Source: Cloacimonetes bacterium UBA5835 (GTDB lineage: Bacteria > Cloacimonadota > Cloacimonadia > Cloacimonadales > Cloacimonadaceae). Taken from it: a stretch of DNA of 64,000 nucleotides. The translations under genes were made by a program, and so were the position numbers. Positions 8,283 to 17,181 of the stretch are shown one piece after another. How positions within the stretch are numbered: the stretch's first letter is position 1; every line of letters starts with the position of its first letter. The notes beneath the pieces were generated by a model, which made no database searches, was not told the origin of the DNA, and saw only the letters and a list, made by a program, of their open reading frames with translations. Location: the NCBI GenBank assembly GCA_002432865.1, contig DJGX01000009.1, positions 186,001 through 250,000 on the forward strand, given 5' to 3'.

Positions 8283-9968
8283 TTAATGCTTATATTTAGC
8301 TACAATTATATTCTTTTGCTTACGTATTTCAGATGGCTTAGGAATATGGATGGGTTCTCCTGTATAATAATCTAATCCCGTATAAAACATACAAGTGGAA
8401 ATACTCATCGGTGTAGGAGTAAACTCCTGTACTTGTTCAACAACTAATTTATTCCTAATCAGCCAGTTACGAAGCTGATATGTATCTTCCATAGTAGTCC
8501 CTGGATGGCCAATAATAAGATACGGAACGATTTTCCTTTTCAATCCGGCTTTTTTGGTGAAGGAATAAAATTTCTTGCAAAACTTTTCGAAGGAATCAAT
8601 ATTTGGTTTTCCCATTAAGCGTAAAACTTTGGGAACAGAATGTTCAGGAGCTAGTTTTAACCGTCCGCCTGTATATTTTATGGCAATTGTTTCGATGTAT
8701 TTATCGTCGTTTACTGCCATATCATACCTAATTCCAGAAGCAATAAAAACATATTTAATATTAGGTAAATTAGTTATTTTCTCTAAAACATCAAGCTGAA
8801 GAGAATGATTTATACGCAAATTGGGACAAATTTGGGGAACCAAACAGGAACTCCTTGGACAGCTATCCGGAAAATTCAAACTGCAGTAAGAAGCATACAT
8901 ATTGGCAGTAGGGCCCCCCACATCGGAAATTGTGCCTTTATGTTTTTGTGCTTCCTTAAGAAGTGAATTTTCTGATCTGGATTGAATTCTGCGTCCCTGA
9001 TGGCAAGCAATGGCACAAAAATTACAACCACCATAACAACCGCGATGAGATGTTAGGGAATCCTTTATTTGTTCATATGCGGGAATTTTATGCCCATCAT
9101 AAATAGGATGCGCTTTATATTCAAAGGGTAAAGCATAAATAGCATCCATTTCTTCTGTAGTTAGGGGTTTTGCAGGAAGATTATGTTTCAACCATCTGCC
9201 AGCTGTTTTTTGATAAATAACCTTTGTTTCGTAGTTCTTTTCAAAGATCTTGGTCATTTGATAAAAAGTATTTTTATCAGTACATATTTCGGCATCTGGT
9301 AATACAACATCTTCAGGAGATGGATTTGTAGCAGAAAAAACAACACTGGAAGTTAAATTTTGTATTTCATCTATTGTTTTGCCTTTCTTTAATAACATAG
9401 CCAATTCAGTTATTGGTTTCTCCCCCATTCCGTAAATTAAAATATCTGCTTTACTGTCTGCCAGAATACTTTTCCGAACTTTATCTTGCCAAAAATCGTA
9501 ATGTGCAATTCTACGCAAGGATGCTTCAATACCTCCAATTACAATTGGCACACCTTTAAAAAGCCGCTTTAAAATATTGGTATATATAATAGTTGCTCGG
9601 TCAGGACGTTTTCCGATCTCTCCATCTGGAGTGTAGGCATCATCATTTCGCAATTTTCTTTGTGCAGTATAATGATTTACCATAGAATCCATATTACCTG
9701 CAGTGATACCAAAAAATAGATTTGGCTTTCCTAAAACTTGAAAACTCGAATCATTTTCCCAATCTGGTTGAGCAATTATCCCTACTCTAAAACCTGCAGC
9801 TTCTAAAGTACGGCCAATAATTGCTGCAGCAAAACTGGGGTGGTCAATATAAGCATCTCCACTAATTAGGATGATATCTAAAGAATTCCAACCTCGTTGT
9901 TTCAGGTCTGATTTATTTATGGGAAGATAAGGCATTAGTAAAAAAAAGGGTAAGGGCTGTTTTGCCAT
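8283..9968 (-). CDS. ygiQ: YgiQ-family (UPF0313) radical SAM protein
   Basis: 561 aa. The family's N-terminal region is recognisable (WNSLDIILISGDAYIDHPSF, then VIGGIEASLRR and YGMGEKPI), followed by the radical SAM cysteine cluster CYGGCNFC (Cys311, 315, 318), which binds a 4Fe-4S cluster for S-adenosylmethionine cleavage. An unusual extra CPRSSC...CP motif follows. The substrate of YgiQ proteins is not established. The C-terminal extension is shorter than in enterobacterial members of over 700 aa. It follows the cold shock gene by 29 bases and is probably in its operon. Confidence 0.88.
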   Translation of the reverse strand: MAKQPLPFFLLMPYLPINKSDLKQRGWNSLDIILISGDAYIDHPSFAAAIIGRTLEAAGFRVGIIAQPDWENDSSFQVLGKPNLFFGITAGNMDSMVNHYTAQRKLRNDDAYTPDGEIGKRPDRATIIYTNILKRLFKGVPIVIGGIEASLRRIAHYDFWQDKVRKSILADSKADILIYGMGEKPITELAMLLKKGKTIDEIQNLTSSVVFSATNPSPEDVVLPDAEICTDKNTFYQMTKIFEKNYETKVIYQKTAGRWLKHNLPAKPLTTEEMDAIYALPFEYKAHPIYDGHKIPAYEQIKDSLTSHRGCYGGCNFCAIACHQGRRIQSRSENSLLKEAQKHKGTISDVGGPTANMYASYCSLNFPDSCPRSSCLVPQICPNLRINHSLQLDVLEKITNLPNIKYVFIASGIRYDMAVNDDKYIETIAIKYTGGRLKLAPEHSVPKVLRLMGKPNIDSFEKFCKKFYSFTKKAGLKRKIVPYLIIGHPGTTMEDTYQLRNWLIRNKLVVEQVQEFTPTPMSISTCMFYTGLDYYTGEPIHIPKPSEIRKQKNIIVAKYKH

Positions 9969-9997
9969 TACCCTTGAAAAAGTTAGGTAATTAACTC

Positions 9998-10210
9998 TTA
10001 GGGATTAACCCTAATGATGTTAATTGCTTGAATACCTTTATCAGTTTCCATTAGATCAAAAGTAACCAATTCATCTTGTTCTAGTACTTTCAATTCTCTT
10101 GGTGAATTAGTAACTATAGATTTCCAGTGGACAAAGTATTCCTTGTTGTCTTCAGTAATAATAAAGCCATAACCTTTATTCTTGTTAAACCATTTAACTT
10201 TTCCTTTCAT
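9998..10210 (-). CDS. Cold shock domain protein
   Basis: 70 aa starting MKGKVKWFNKNKGYGFI, which contains RNP1 (KGYGFI). RNP2 is YFVHW, with Trp where Phe or Tyr is usual. These single-domain OB-fold proteins bind single-stranded RNA/DNA and melt mRNA structure. The ATG at 10210 is chosen over an upstream in-frame start because AGGTGAG lies just before it and the family starts here. A candidate promoter lies at 10242-10267. The next gene in the same direction is ygiQ. Confidence 0.93.
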   Translation of the reverse strand: MKGKVKWFNKNKGYGFIITEDNKEYFVHWKSIVTNSPRELKVLEQDELVTFDLMETDKGIQAINIIRVNP

Positions 10211-10241
10211 ACTCACCTCACGATTTATAATCCAATTCCTT

Positions 10242-10267
10242 AAAATATAAATGCCTAAATATGTCAA
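10242..10267 (-). promoter_or_regulatory. Candidate promoter of cold shock gene
   Basis: TTGACA at 10267-10262 on the minus strand is followed after 14 bases by TATTTT (10247-10242); an overlapping TATATT would give a 12-base spacer. The predicted start of transcription is about 25 bases before the ATG. Confidence 0.4.
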
Positions 10268-10562
10268 CTATAAAAAAGCAAAATAGCAAGATAGTGATGT
10301 TATTATGGATTAAGATTGCTAATTGCAAAATGGGAAAAGCTTGCAGGATTGAGTTATTTTCACAATAGGTTTGAAGATAGCATAAATATAGAAGTTTGGG
10401 AAGAGTTAATCGGTTTTTGTTTTTTCCCAGGGATAATTAACTTTATTAGCTCTTTTCTTTCTATGCCTTAACACAATTGAATAACATTATTCATCCTATA
10501 CTCTTTTCGTCCGTTAAGAGTACAATCTTTATGGATAGATCCAACCTTTTTTCATTTTTATA

Positions 10563-10590
10563 TTGACTATTTTAAGGATTTGATTATATT
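10563..10590 (+). promoter_or_regulatory. Candidate promoter of response regulator gene
   Basis: TTGACT (10563-10568), 16-base spacer, TATATT (10585-10590), located about 40 bases before the ATG at 10629; GGAG lies just upstream of that ATG. Confidence 0.45.
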
Positions 10591-10628
10591 TGATGTTATG
10601 GGTTAATATTATATAGATAGGAGTTTTT

Positions 10629-10985
10629 ATGAGACCTCGAATTCTATTGGTGGATGATGATAGATTACTACGCGAAGTAATTGGAGAATATTTATCGAAC
10701 CATGGATATGAGGTCGACTTAGCTGAGGATGCAGATTATGCTTTGGAGAAATTTGAACCGGGTAAATATCAAATGGCTATTATAGATTATATGATGCCAG
10801 GGATGGATGGATTGGAGTTAATGAAAATATTGCTGGAAAGAGATCCCAAGATATTTTGTTTGATTATGACCGGATACCCTACTGTAGATTCTGCTTACCA
10901 ATCCATAATAGATGGAGCATCCGATTATATTATCAAACCTTTTCATCTAAAAGAATTATTAAGCACTATTGGTTCTTACATCTAA
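10629..10985 (+). CDS. Single-domain response regulator (CheY-like)
   Basis: 118 aa, a receiver domain only. The acidic pocket is VDDD (Asp9-11), the phospho-acceptor is Asp53 in IIDYMMPGMDG, the switch Thr is Thr81 in MTGYP, and the conserved Lys is Lys103 in IIKPFH. No output domain is attached, so it would act by protein contact, like CheY or Spo0F. No histidine kinase is adjacent. The stop overlaps the start of the next gene (TAATG), a sign of coupled translation with the GNAT/FemAB-like protein. Confidence 0.93.
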   Translation: MRPRILLVDDDRLLREVIGEYLSNHGYEVDLAEDADYALEKFEPGKYQMAIIDYMMPGMDGLELMKILLERDPKIFCLIMTGYPTVDSAYQSIIDGASDYIIKPFHLKELLSTIGSYI

Positions 10986-11890
10986 TGATTGAAATTGAAT
11001 TAACCCAACCTTCTTTCTTGTGCAAGAGTTCTTTGAATGTTTGGAATAATCCAGATTTTATGCAAACAGTAGCTGATATTTCTGATCTAAAACCTTATCA
11101 TCTTGTATGTTACAAAGGAGAAAGTGTAGTTTCTTGCCTACCTCTTTATGAAAAGAAAGTGTTTGGTCGTAAAATATGTAAACATCCTCTTTTATCTTAT
11201 TATCAGGGGTTAAATCTTTGGCTGGAAGATAATTCTGCTCCAGCAAGAAGATTATTGGATGCTTTACAAATTACTCAGACAATTGCCAAATATCTTTCCT
11301 GTCGTTATAAAGTAATTCGCCACATATTATCCCCTGAAACTTATGATGTTAGAGGTTTTCTTTGGAATAATATGCAAGCTATTCCATCCTACACTTTTAT
11401 TCATAATTTCCAGAATAATATAATCCCTCTTTCTGATGAACGTAAGAAAATTACACTGGCGGAAAAACAAGATTATACCTTCGAAGAAGAAATGAATATA
11501 GAAGAATTTATTCATCTAATGCAACTTATGAATGTAAAAAAAAGATGGCAGCCAGGTTTAAGCTACCAAGACCTAGCAGATTTTATCCGCATTCTACATA
11601 CTGCTGGAATTTTACGACAACTAAATTTAAAAAAAGATGGTAGAATCGTCAGCAGCAATATTATCTTACAAGACTGCGCTAAGGCATATACTATTTTCCG
11701 CGCTACCGAGATTGAAGCCTTAAAAAAAGGTGCAAGCAGCTTACACACAGTAAAATTGATCGAATTTCTAAAACAGGAAAATCTGGAAGAACTGGATTTT
11801 TGTGGAGCTAATGTTTCTGATATTGCTAGATTCAAAGCGGCTATGGATTTACAATTAAAGGTATTTTTTCAAATTCGTACTACATTATAG
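10985..11890 (+). CDS. FemAB/GNAT-like acyltransferase-type protein
   Basis: 301 aa from the ATG overlapping the preceding stop; the frame extends further upstream, but that part is a shadow of the response regulator. The C-terminal half has the pattern of the FemAB/BioF2-like GNAT fold, with a central 'RQLNLKKDGRIVSSNIIL...' strand pair and LDFCGANVSDIARFKAAM, resembling the 'fDFgGa...i..FK..fG' motif that ends this fold. Members transfer amino acids or acyl groups to peptidoglycan, lipids or exopolysaccharide. The substrate is not predictable; ddl downstream hints at an envelope role only by position. Confidence 0.55.
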   Translation: MIEIELTQPSFLCKSSLNVWNNPDFMQTVADISDLKPYHLVCYKGESVVSCLPLYEKKVFGRKICKHPLLSYYQGLNLWLEDNSAPARRLLDALQITQTIAKYLSCRYKVIRHILSPETYDVRGFLWNNMQAIPSYTFIHNFQNNIIPLSDERKKITLAEKQDYTFEEEMNIEEFIHLMQLMNVKKRWQPGLSYQDLADFIRILHTAGILRQLNLKKDGRIVSSNIILQDCAKAYTIFRATEIEALKKGASSLHTVKLIEFLKQENLEELDFCGANVSDIARFKAAMDLQLKVFFQIRTTL

Positions 11891-11936
11891 GATATAATAT
11901 GGATTACTCTATTAATTTAAATAGTTATGAGGTAAG

Positions 11937-12887
11937 ATGGAAAAGATTGTTGTTTTAAAAGGAGGTACTTCTCCAGAAAGAGAAATATCCTTAGTTAGCG
12001 GTTCGGAAGTTGCTACAGCTTTAAGAACTATGGGATATATTGTTTCAGAAATAGACCCTGCGAATTATCCAGTTTTATCTAATTTTATAACTGCTATCCA
12101 AAATGAACATCCTTTGCTTGTCTTTAATGGTTTACATGGAGGCAGTGGAGAAAATGGCGAATTACAAGCAACGCTATCTATGGCCGGTATAAAGTATACC
12201 GGTTCAAATTTCAAAGCCAGTTGTATCAGTATGGATAAATACATTTCCAAGCTGATTGCTATAGCAGAAGGAATTCCAGTTCCCAGATACATTTTGTTGC
12301 GAGAAGACCTTCTGGTGGATTATCAAGACCCTGAAGATTATTCGGGATTTTCCAATCAATTAGGACTTCCAATTATTGTAAAACCTAATGATGCTGGTTC
12401 TTCGGTAGGAATAAGTAGAGTGGAATATTTGGAAGATTTAAAATCTGCAGTACAAAACGCTTTTAAGTATTCTCCTAATGTTTTATTGGAAGAATATATC
12501 CCTGGTAGGGAATTAACCGTAACGATTATTGATGGAGAAGCATATCCTGTTGTCGAAATCAAACCCCTTGAGGGCTGGTATGATTACACCAATAAATACA
12601 CATCAGGGAAAACCCATTACGAAGCACCTGCCCAAATTGATGATACAGTTGCTAAGCTTCTACAACTTTACGCAATCAGGCTATGGAAGGCTTTTGGGTT
12701 AAGCGGTTATGCCAGAATTGATTTCCGCTATGATGACCTGAAACCTTATTTCTTAGAAGTAAACACACTTCCTGGAATGACCTCTCTATCGTTAACTCCG
12801 ATGGCAGCTAAGGCAGCTGGAATGTCTTTCCAGGATTTATTAAAGAATATAATAGATATTACTATCAAGTATGGAGGTTTAAAATGA
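11937..12887 (+). CDS. ddl: D-alanine--D-alanine ligase
   Basis: 316 aa, ATP-grasp enzyme making the D-Ala-D-Ala dipeptide for peptidoglycan in the cytoplasm. Signature regions are LKGGTSPEREISLVSG at the N-terminus, FNGLHGGSGENGELQ, the ATP-grasp KPNDAGSSVGISRV loop, and the C-terminal metal/phosphate site ARIDFRYDD ... LEVNTLPGMTSLSL. GAGGTAAG precedes the ATG. The 3' end overlaps the next exported-protein gene by 4 bases. The length matches the short Ddl form. Confidence 0.95.
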   Translation: MEKIVVLKGGTSPEREISLVSGSEVATALRTMGYIVSEIDPANYPVLSNFITAIQNEHPLLVFNGLHGGSGENGELQATLSMAGIKYTGSNFKASCISMDKYISKLIAIAEGIPVPRYILLREDLLVDYQDPEDYSGFSNQLGLPIIVKPNDAGSSVGISRVEYLEDLKSAVQNAFKYSPNVLLEEYIPGRELTVTIIDGEAYPVVEIKPLEGWYDYTNKYTSGKTHYEAPAQIDDTVAKLLQLYAIRLWKAFGLSGYARIDFRYDDLKPYFLEVNTLPGMTSLSLTPMAAKAAGMSFQDLLKNIIDITIKYGGLK

Positions 12888-13999
12888 AACGCTTGATATA
12901 TATTATAGTGATTATTGCGTTGCTACCGGTTTTTGCTAACGCACAAGCTAATTTTGAAGTTAATTTCGTTCCAAGTTCAATTAGAATAAACAGCTTGAGC
13001 ACTGCTAGTTTTGATCCAACACAACCCGATTTGCAACCAATTTTAACTACTTTAATGATTAAAAATCTGAACACAACTCCCTGCAGAATAGACCTGAAAG
13101 TTGCTCTTTATTGGAATAATCTTCTTTTAGCAAATACTATTTTCTGTTCCAGGGAGGATTTTACTTTGGGTTATTGCACACTTAATAATCGGGATTTGAT
13201 TACTGATGAACCAATGCTCAATTTCGAATTCAAAAGTGGCAGTACAAGTATTTCAGTAGAAGATATATTAGATGCCAGCTCAACTTTGAAATCTGCTGTT
13301 ATGGCAGGATATTTTCCCGATGGAGAACTCAAATTTAAGGTTTGGGTTCGAGAATTTTCTGAAACTCCTTGGGAAGGAGCAGATAATTCCCCCTCTGCAG
13401 AATTTAAAATAATTATCCGCAATGCCGGAAATATTACTTTACTTGCACCTGGAAGACCAATAGGACAAAATCCTGATAAAGTTAGTGGATTACCGATCAG
13501 CTTTTTATGGAATTCTCAGATAACCGGATTTAATGATTATAAGCTAATAATTCGTGAATATGCACCTAATAATCCTCCAACAATTAACAATGTGGAAAGA
13601 ACAGGATCGCTATTTTATGAAACCCCTACTGGGAAAAATGAGTGCAGCGGCTTTTCGGACTTTTTGCCTTTTACCGATAGCAATTATTATGCCTGGAAAG
13701 TTACTACTGCCCTTGCCAATGAGTTTAATCCAATAACAAGAGGAAACAAGAATAATTCCCTATCCAGTAATTGGTACATTTTCCAATATGTGGATGAACA
13801 GGAAGCAGCCCATAGTATTTCAGAATTTCAAGCGCATCTTGATCTGCTGCAAAATCCAACCTTAATTAATATCCACACCCAAGGGTATCTTCCTGTAGGA
13901 GTTGTTGTTATAGAGGGCAAAACTTACAGTGGTCAGGAAGCTATTAACTTGATTGATGCTTTACTGGGACAAGATATCTCCGTTGAGCTAAAGAAATAA
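12884..13999 (+). CDS. Exported protein of unknown function
   Basis: 371 aa with a clear signal peptide (MKRLIYIIVIIALLPVFANAQA). The mature part reads as beta-rich: an N-terminal domain with FVPSSIRINSLSTA and Cys pairs, then a region containing PISFLWNSQITGFNDYKLIIREY, which looks like an Ig/fibronectin-type strand pattern. No enzyme motif is seen. GGAGG precedes the ATG, which overlaps ddl by 4 bases. It opens an envelope cluster (this gene, FecR protein, barrel, CHASE2-cyclase), so I infer a surface or periplasmic role. Confidence 0.7.
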   Translation: MKRLIYIIVIIALLPVFANAQANFEVNFVPSSIRINSLSTASFDPTQPDLQPILTTLMIKNLNTTPCRIDLKVALYWNNLLLANTIFCSREDFTLGYCTLNNRDLITDEPMLNFEFKSGSTSISVEDILDASSTLKSAVMAGYFPDGELKFKVWVREFSETPWEGADNSPSAEFKIIIRNAGNITLLAPGRPIGQNPDKVSGLPISFLWNSQITGFNDYKLIIREYAPNNPPTINNVERTGSLFYETPTGKNECSGFSDFLPFTDSNYYAWKVTTALANEFNPITRGNKNNSLSSNWYIFQYVDEQEAAHSISEFQAHLDLLQNPTLINIHTQGYLPVGVVVIEGKTYSGQEAINLIDALLGQDISVELKK

Positions 14000-14013
14000 T
14001 GAGGGAGGTAAAA

Positions 14014-14688
14014 ATGAAACGGTTATTTTTAATTTCCTTGGCACTAATATTAGCAATTAACATATTTGCTGCCAATTCAATAGCTATGATCTCTGCCTCA
14101 AAAGGTAAAGTCAATTTAAGAAGAGCCGCAAAAGTGGTTCCTCATAAAACAGGTGATTTTTTATATAACAAAGATGAGATCCGTACAGGCGGTGAATCTT
14201 TTGCTGCATATAAATATATTGATGGTTCCTCTACAGTAAAAATATTCTCTAATTCTATCGTCTATATTACTGCTACAAAAAACGAAAAGATCTTAGATAA
14301 AAAAATTGAATTAGATAAAGGAAGTGTATTTACGAATATAAAACCCAATACAGGTTCTTTTTCTGTTGCTACTCCTACTACAGTTGCCTCGGTTAAAGGA
14401 ACTGCCTTTTTTACCAAATTCGATGAATTCGGCCAATCTACATTTATCATTACTGAAGGTGAAGTAGAGCTTAAAATATTGAATAAGGATACGCAATCTA
14501 TTACAGCTGGAAATACTGCTGTAGTTCAAGCTAATGGTAGTTTCCAAATTCATAATAGCACTCAAGAAGAACTTCAGGAAATTGAACAAGCGGAGCTGGA
14601 ATCAACTCAGGGTAAAGAAAATAAAAAAATGCGTATTCCTGTAATTGACCCGAATGGACAGACTAAGTATATAGAAATTACTTGGTAG
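14014..14688 (+). CDS. Exported FecR-domain protein
   Basis: 224 aa from the ATG at 14014, which has GGGAGGT just upstream; an ATG five codons earlier lacks an SD. Signal peptide MKRLFLISLALILAINIFA. The FecR domain covers roughly residues 25-150: an N-terminal 'GKVNLRR..' strand, then GDFLYNKDEIRTG, 'GSVFTNIKP', SFSVATPTTVASVKGTAF and ITEGEVEL. In iron-dicitrate systems FecR relays signals in the periplasm. Outside them, free FecR domains often accompany CHASE2 cyclases, as they do here. It sits directly before the barrel-like gene (10-base gap). Confidence 0.85.
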   Translation: MKRLFLISLALILAINIFAANSIAMISASKGKVNLRRAAKVVPHKTGDFLYNKDEIRTGGESFAAYKYIDGSSTVKIFSNSIVYITATKNEKILDKKIELDKGSVFTNIKPNTGSFSVATPTTVASVKGTAFFTKFDEFGQSTFIITEGEVELKILNKDTQSITAGNTAVVQANGSFQIHNSTQEELQEIEQAELESTQGKENKKMRIPVIDPNGQTKYIEITW

Positions 14689-14698
14689 GAGAATAAAG

Positions 14699-17098
14699 AT
14701 GTTTAAACATTATTTGCTTCTTATGTTATCGATGGTTCTTACTGTTCAAATATTTGCTATATCTTTAGTCCACATTTGTCCCCAAACCTATACATTTAAC
14801 CAAAAGACCGATATAAAAGTAGAAATACAGCAAGGTTTAAGCGATATAGATAAAATAAAGGTTATTTACAGAATTGATAAACAAGATCATTGGTTTAATG
14901 AAGAAATGAAACAGGATAGCCCCGGTTCTGTATACTTCACTGCTACTTTTCCAGCTAAATATTTAACTACCAATGTGATAGAATATTACTTCGTAGTAGA
15001 ATTGAGACAGGGCAATAAGGAATACTTTCCACCTCAGAATGAAACTGTTCCAAACTACATATTAGAACCGGATATTGCTTATGGAGAAGCAGATCCTGGA
15101 TTTGTCCTTCTAACGGATAATCCAATTGTTGCTGCAGAAGATGGTTATCTATTAGTTGTTTCCTTTTTTGCTTTAGCGGATGAAATTGATCCCAAAACAA
15201 TTGAGGTTTGGGTTGGAGGTAAAAATGTAACTGCTAATTCTCAAATTATACCTCCTACGATTGTATATAAAGAAGAAAAACCAGCTAGCGGAATTGTAAG
15301 AGCTTTGGTTCGAGCTAAGAAAGAAAAAAATATCGTTCACTCACAAATTTGGTCAACAGAAGTTATACCCTCCGGAAAGATATCTAACAAATTAACCTAT
15401 CAAGGAAGCGTGAATTTTGCTTCCAATTATTATGATTATTCTAATAAAAATGCTGCTGGCTATACCAAAAGCAATGCTTCCAGCTGGGCAGATTTTTACG
15501 CAAATTATGGCAAATTTAATGCACAAGCAGACATCTATCTTTCCTCCTTGGAGCATTCCAACAGTCAACCTGTAAACCGTTATACAATTGGAGTTAATTC
15601 TCCTCATGTTGATTTATTCGCAGGTGATTATGCTCCAACTTTCAGTCAATTAACTATAAATGGTCAAAATATCCGGGGAATATATACTCGTTTACATACC
15701 GAATCTGTTTCATTTTCTGTTACACAGGGAGAAACTGTCCGTAAAACTACCAGTGAGTTAGATGTTGATCTCTTTGAAGATGGAATCCAGAAATCTGGTT
15801 CTTTTAAACAGGAAGCCTTAGCTACCAGACTTCAAGTAGGAGACGAAAATTCATTCATCTTTGGATTAAATTTTTCTCACCATAAAGATGAGGTAAGCTC
15901 TCTTGATAGTGTATATTATATGTATGAAACTACCGATGACGAAGGTAATAAGAGTATAAATTATACTACCAAAGCGCAAGAAAATGCAGTTATCGGAATT
16001 GATGCCCAGCTAAATATTCCTGAACAGAATATAGTACTTGGAGCTGAAATTGCCACCTCCTTGTTGAATACAAATATAATTCCTGGAGCTCTTTCTAAAG
16101 AAGAAATTGAAGAATATATAGGTGAAGATATTCCCATTGATCCACAGGATCTAAGTGATCTTTTTATTATTAATAAAAATATGATTCCTTTTCTACCTAG
16201 CCGGGCCAGTATAGCTTGGCTTGCTTATTTCAGAACTTACTTTTGGAATAATCTATTTAATATCCAATATGCAGAAACAGGCTCTTCTTTCAATTCTTTT
16301 GGCTCCACATATCAAATGCGGGATAGCAGAGTTATCTCTTTTACCGATAATTTAAATATCTCCAGATATCTTATTTTAAGCGGTGGTATAAATTTGATAG
16401 AAGATAATTTGATGGGCCATAAAAGTGAAACCAACAATACTTCTTCCTGGTATTTACAATCCATTCTCCGTGTACCTAAAATCCCTTATCTCAAATTGTC
16501 TTATTATAACAATTTAAGTGACAATGAAATGAACAAGGATATTGATGCAGATTTCCAAAAGTACGAAAATAAATCACAAAGCTTAATTTGCAGCATTGGC
16601 TATAATATAACTCAAATTCCCTATGTTCCTACCCAACTTGATATTAGCTATAAAATTGGATCAGATAATAGCTACCAAATAGTAGAAGAAGAAAATATCG
16701 ATTTAACAGAGAATGACAATAATAGCCTTAACCTAACAATGTTAAACCGTTTTCAGAAGATACCTCTAACTTTGAAATTTGCCTTCTCATTGAATAATAA
16801 TGAAAACCTACTATATTTGACGAGTAAGAAAAGTAAAACAAGCAATTTCTTTGCGAGTGCATCCTACAGTTTGTGGAATGATAGAATTAATCCCTATACT
16901 GATTTTCGAATTATTAGTTCAAGTGGTGCTCAAAATGATAGAGATTATCTTTACTATTCTTTAGGCGTAGAAGCCTATCCCCTTAGATCATTAAGCATCA
17001 ATACAAACATTGCTATAACCGATTACAACAATAACAATTCCAATGCTTACGATTACAATAATTTTATTTGGCGCGTACTGCTTACTCAGCGGTTTTAG
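14699..17098 (+). CDS. Putative outer-membrane beta-barrel protein
   Basis: 799 aa with a signal peptide ending near FAISLVHI. Residues about 25-120 look like an Ig-type domain (alternating strands, ending in VIEYYFVVEL). The remainder consists of many alternating hydrophobic/aromatic strands separated by Asp/Asn-rich turns and ends in 'WRVLLTQRF', an aromatic C-terminus as in outer-membrane barrels. No specific family is recognised. AGGAG precedes the ATG. It sits between the FecR-domain protein and the CHASE2 cyclase, consistent with an envelope-sensing module. Confidence 0.6.
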   Translation: MFKHYLLLMLSMVLTVQIFAISLVHICPQTYTFNQKTDIKVEIQQGLSDIDKIKVIYRIDKQDHWFNEEMKQDSPGSVYFTATFPAKYLTTNVIEYYFVVELRQGNKEYFPPQNETVPNYILEPDIAYGEADPGFVLLTDNPIVAAEDGYLLVVSFFALADEIDPKTIEVWVGGKNVTANSQIIPPTIVYKEEKPASGIVRALVRAKKEKNIVHSQIWSTEVIPSGKISNKLTYQGSVNFASNYYDYSNKNAAGYTKSNASSWADFYANYGKFNAQADIYLSSLEHSNSQPVNRYTIGVNSPHVDLFAGDYAPTFSQLTINGQNIRGIYTRLHTESVSFSVTQGETVRKTTSELDVDLFEDGIQKSGSFKQEALATRLQVGDENSFIFGLNFSHHKDEVSSLDSVYYMYETTDDEGNKSINYTTKAQENAVIGIDAQLNIPEQNIVLGAEIATSLLNTNIIPGALSKEEIEEYIGEDIPIDPQDLSDLFIINKNMIPFLPSRASIAWLAYFRTYFWNNLFNIQYAETGSSFNSFGSTYQMRDSRVISFTDNLNISRYLILSGGINLIEDNLMGHKSETNNTSSWYLQSILRVPKIPYLKLSYYNNLSDNEMNKDIDADFQKYENKSQSLICSIGYNITQIPYVPTQLDISYKIGSDNSYQIVEEENIDLTENDNNSLNLTMLNRFQKIPLTLKFAFSLNNNENLLYLTSKKSKTSNFFASASYSLWNDRINPYTDFRIISSSGAQNDRDYLYYSLGVEAYPLRSLSINTNIAITDYNNNNSNAYDYNNFIWRVLLTQRF

Positions 17099-17117
17099 TA
17101 ATGCTAATTAATTTATT

Positions 17118-17158
17118 GCCCCGTTTGTTAGAAAGCTGTTAATAATGACAGACGGGGC
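17118..17158. terminator. 11-bp GC-rich hairpin between barrel and cyclase genes
   Basis: GCCCCGTTTGT (17118-17128) pairs with ACAGACGGGGC (17148-17158): 11 pairs including one G-U, with a 19-base loop. No T-tract follows on either strand, so it may be an mRNA-stabilising or attenuating hairpin rather than a true terminator. Confidence 0.55.
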
Positions 17159-17181
17159 TCAATTATTCATAAGAGGATTAT

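Larger units (their letters stand above)
10211..10628. other. Divergent intergenic region, csp / response regulator
   Basis: 418 bases between divergently transcribed genes. It contains the csp promoter candidate at one end and the response regulator promoter candidate at the other. The middle is AT-rich with no ORF, tRNA or strong hairpin that I can support. Confidence 0.5.
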
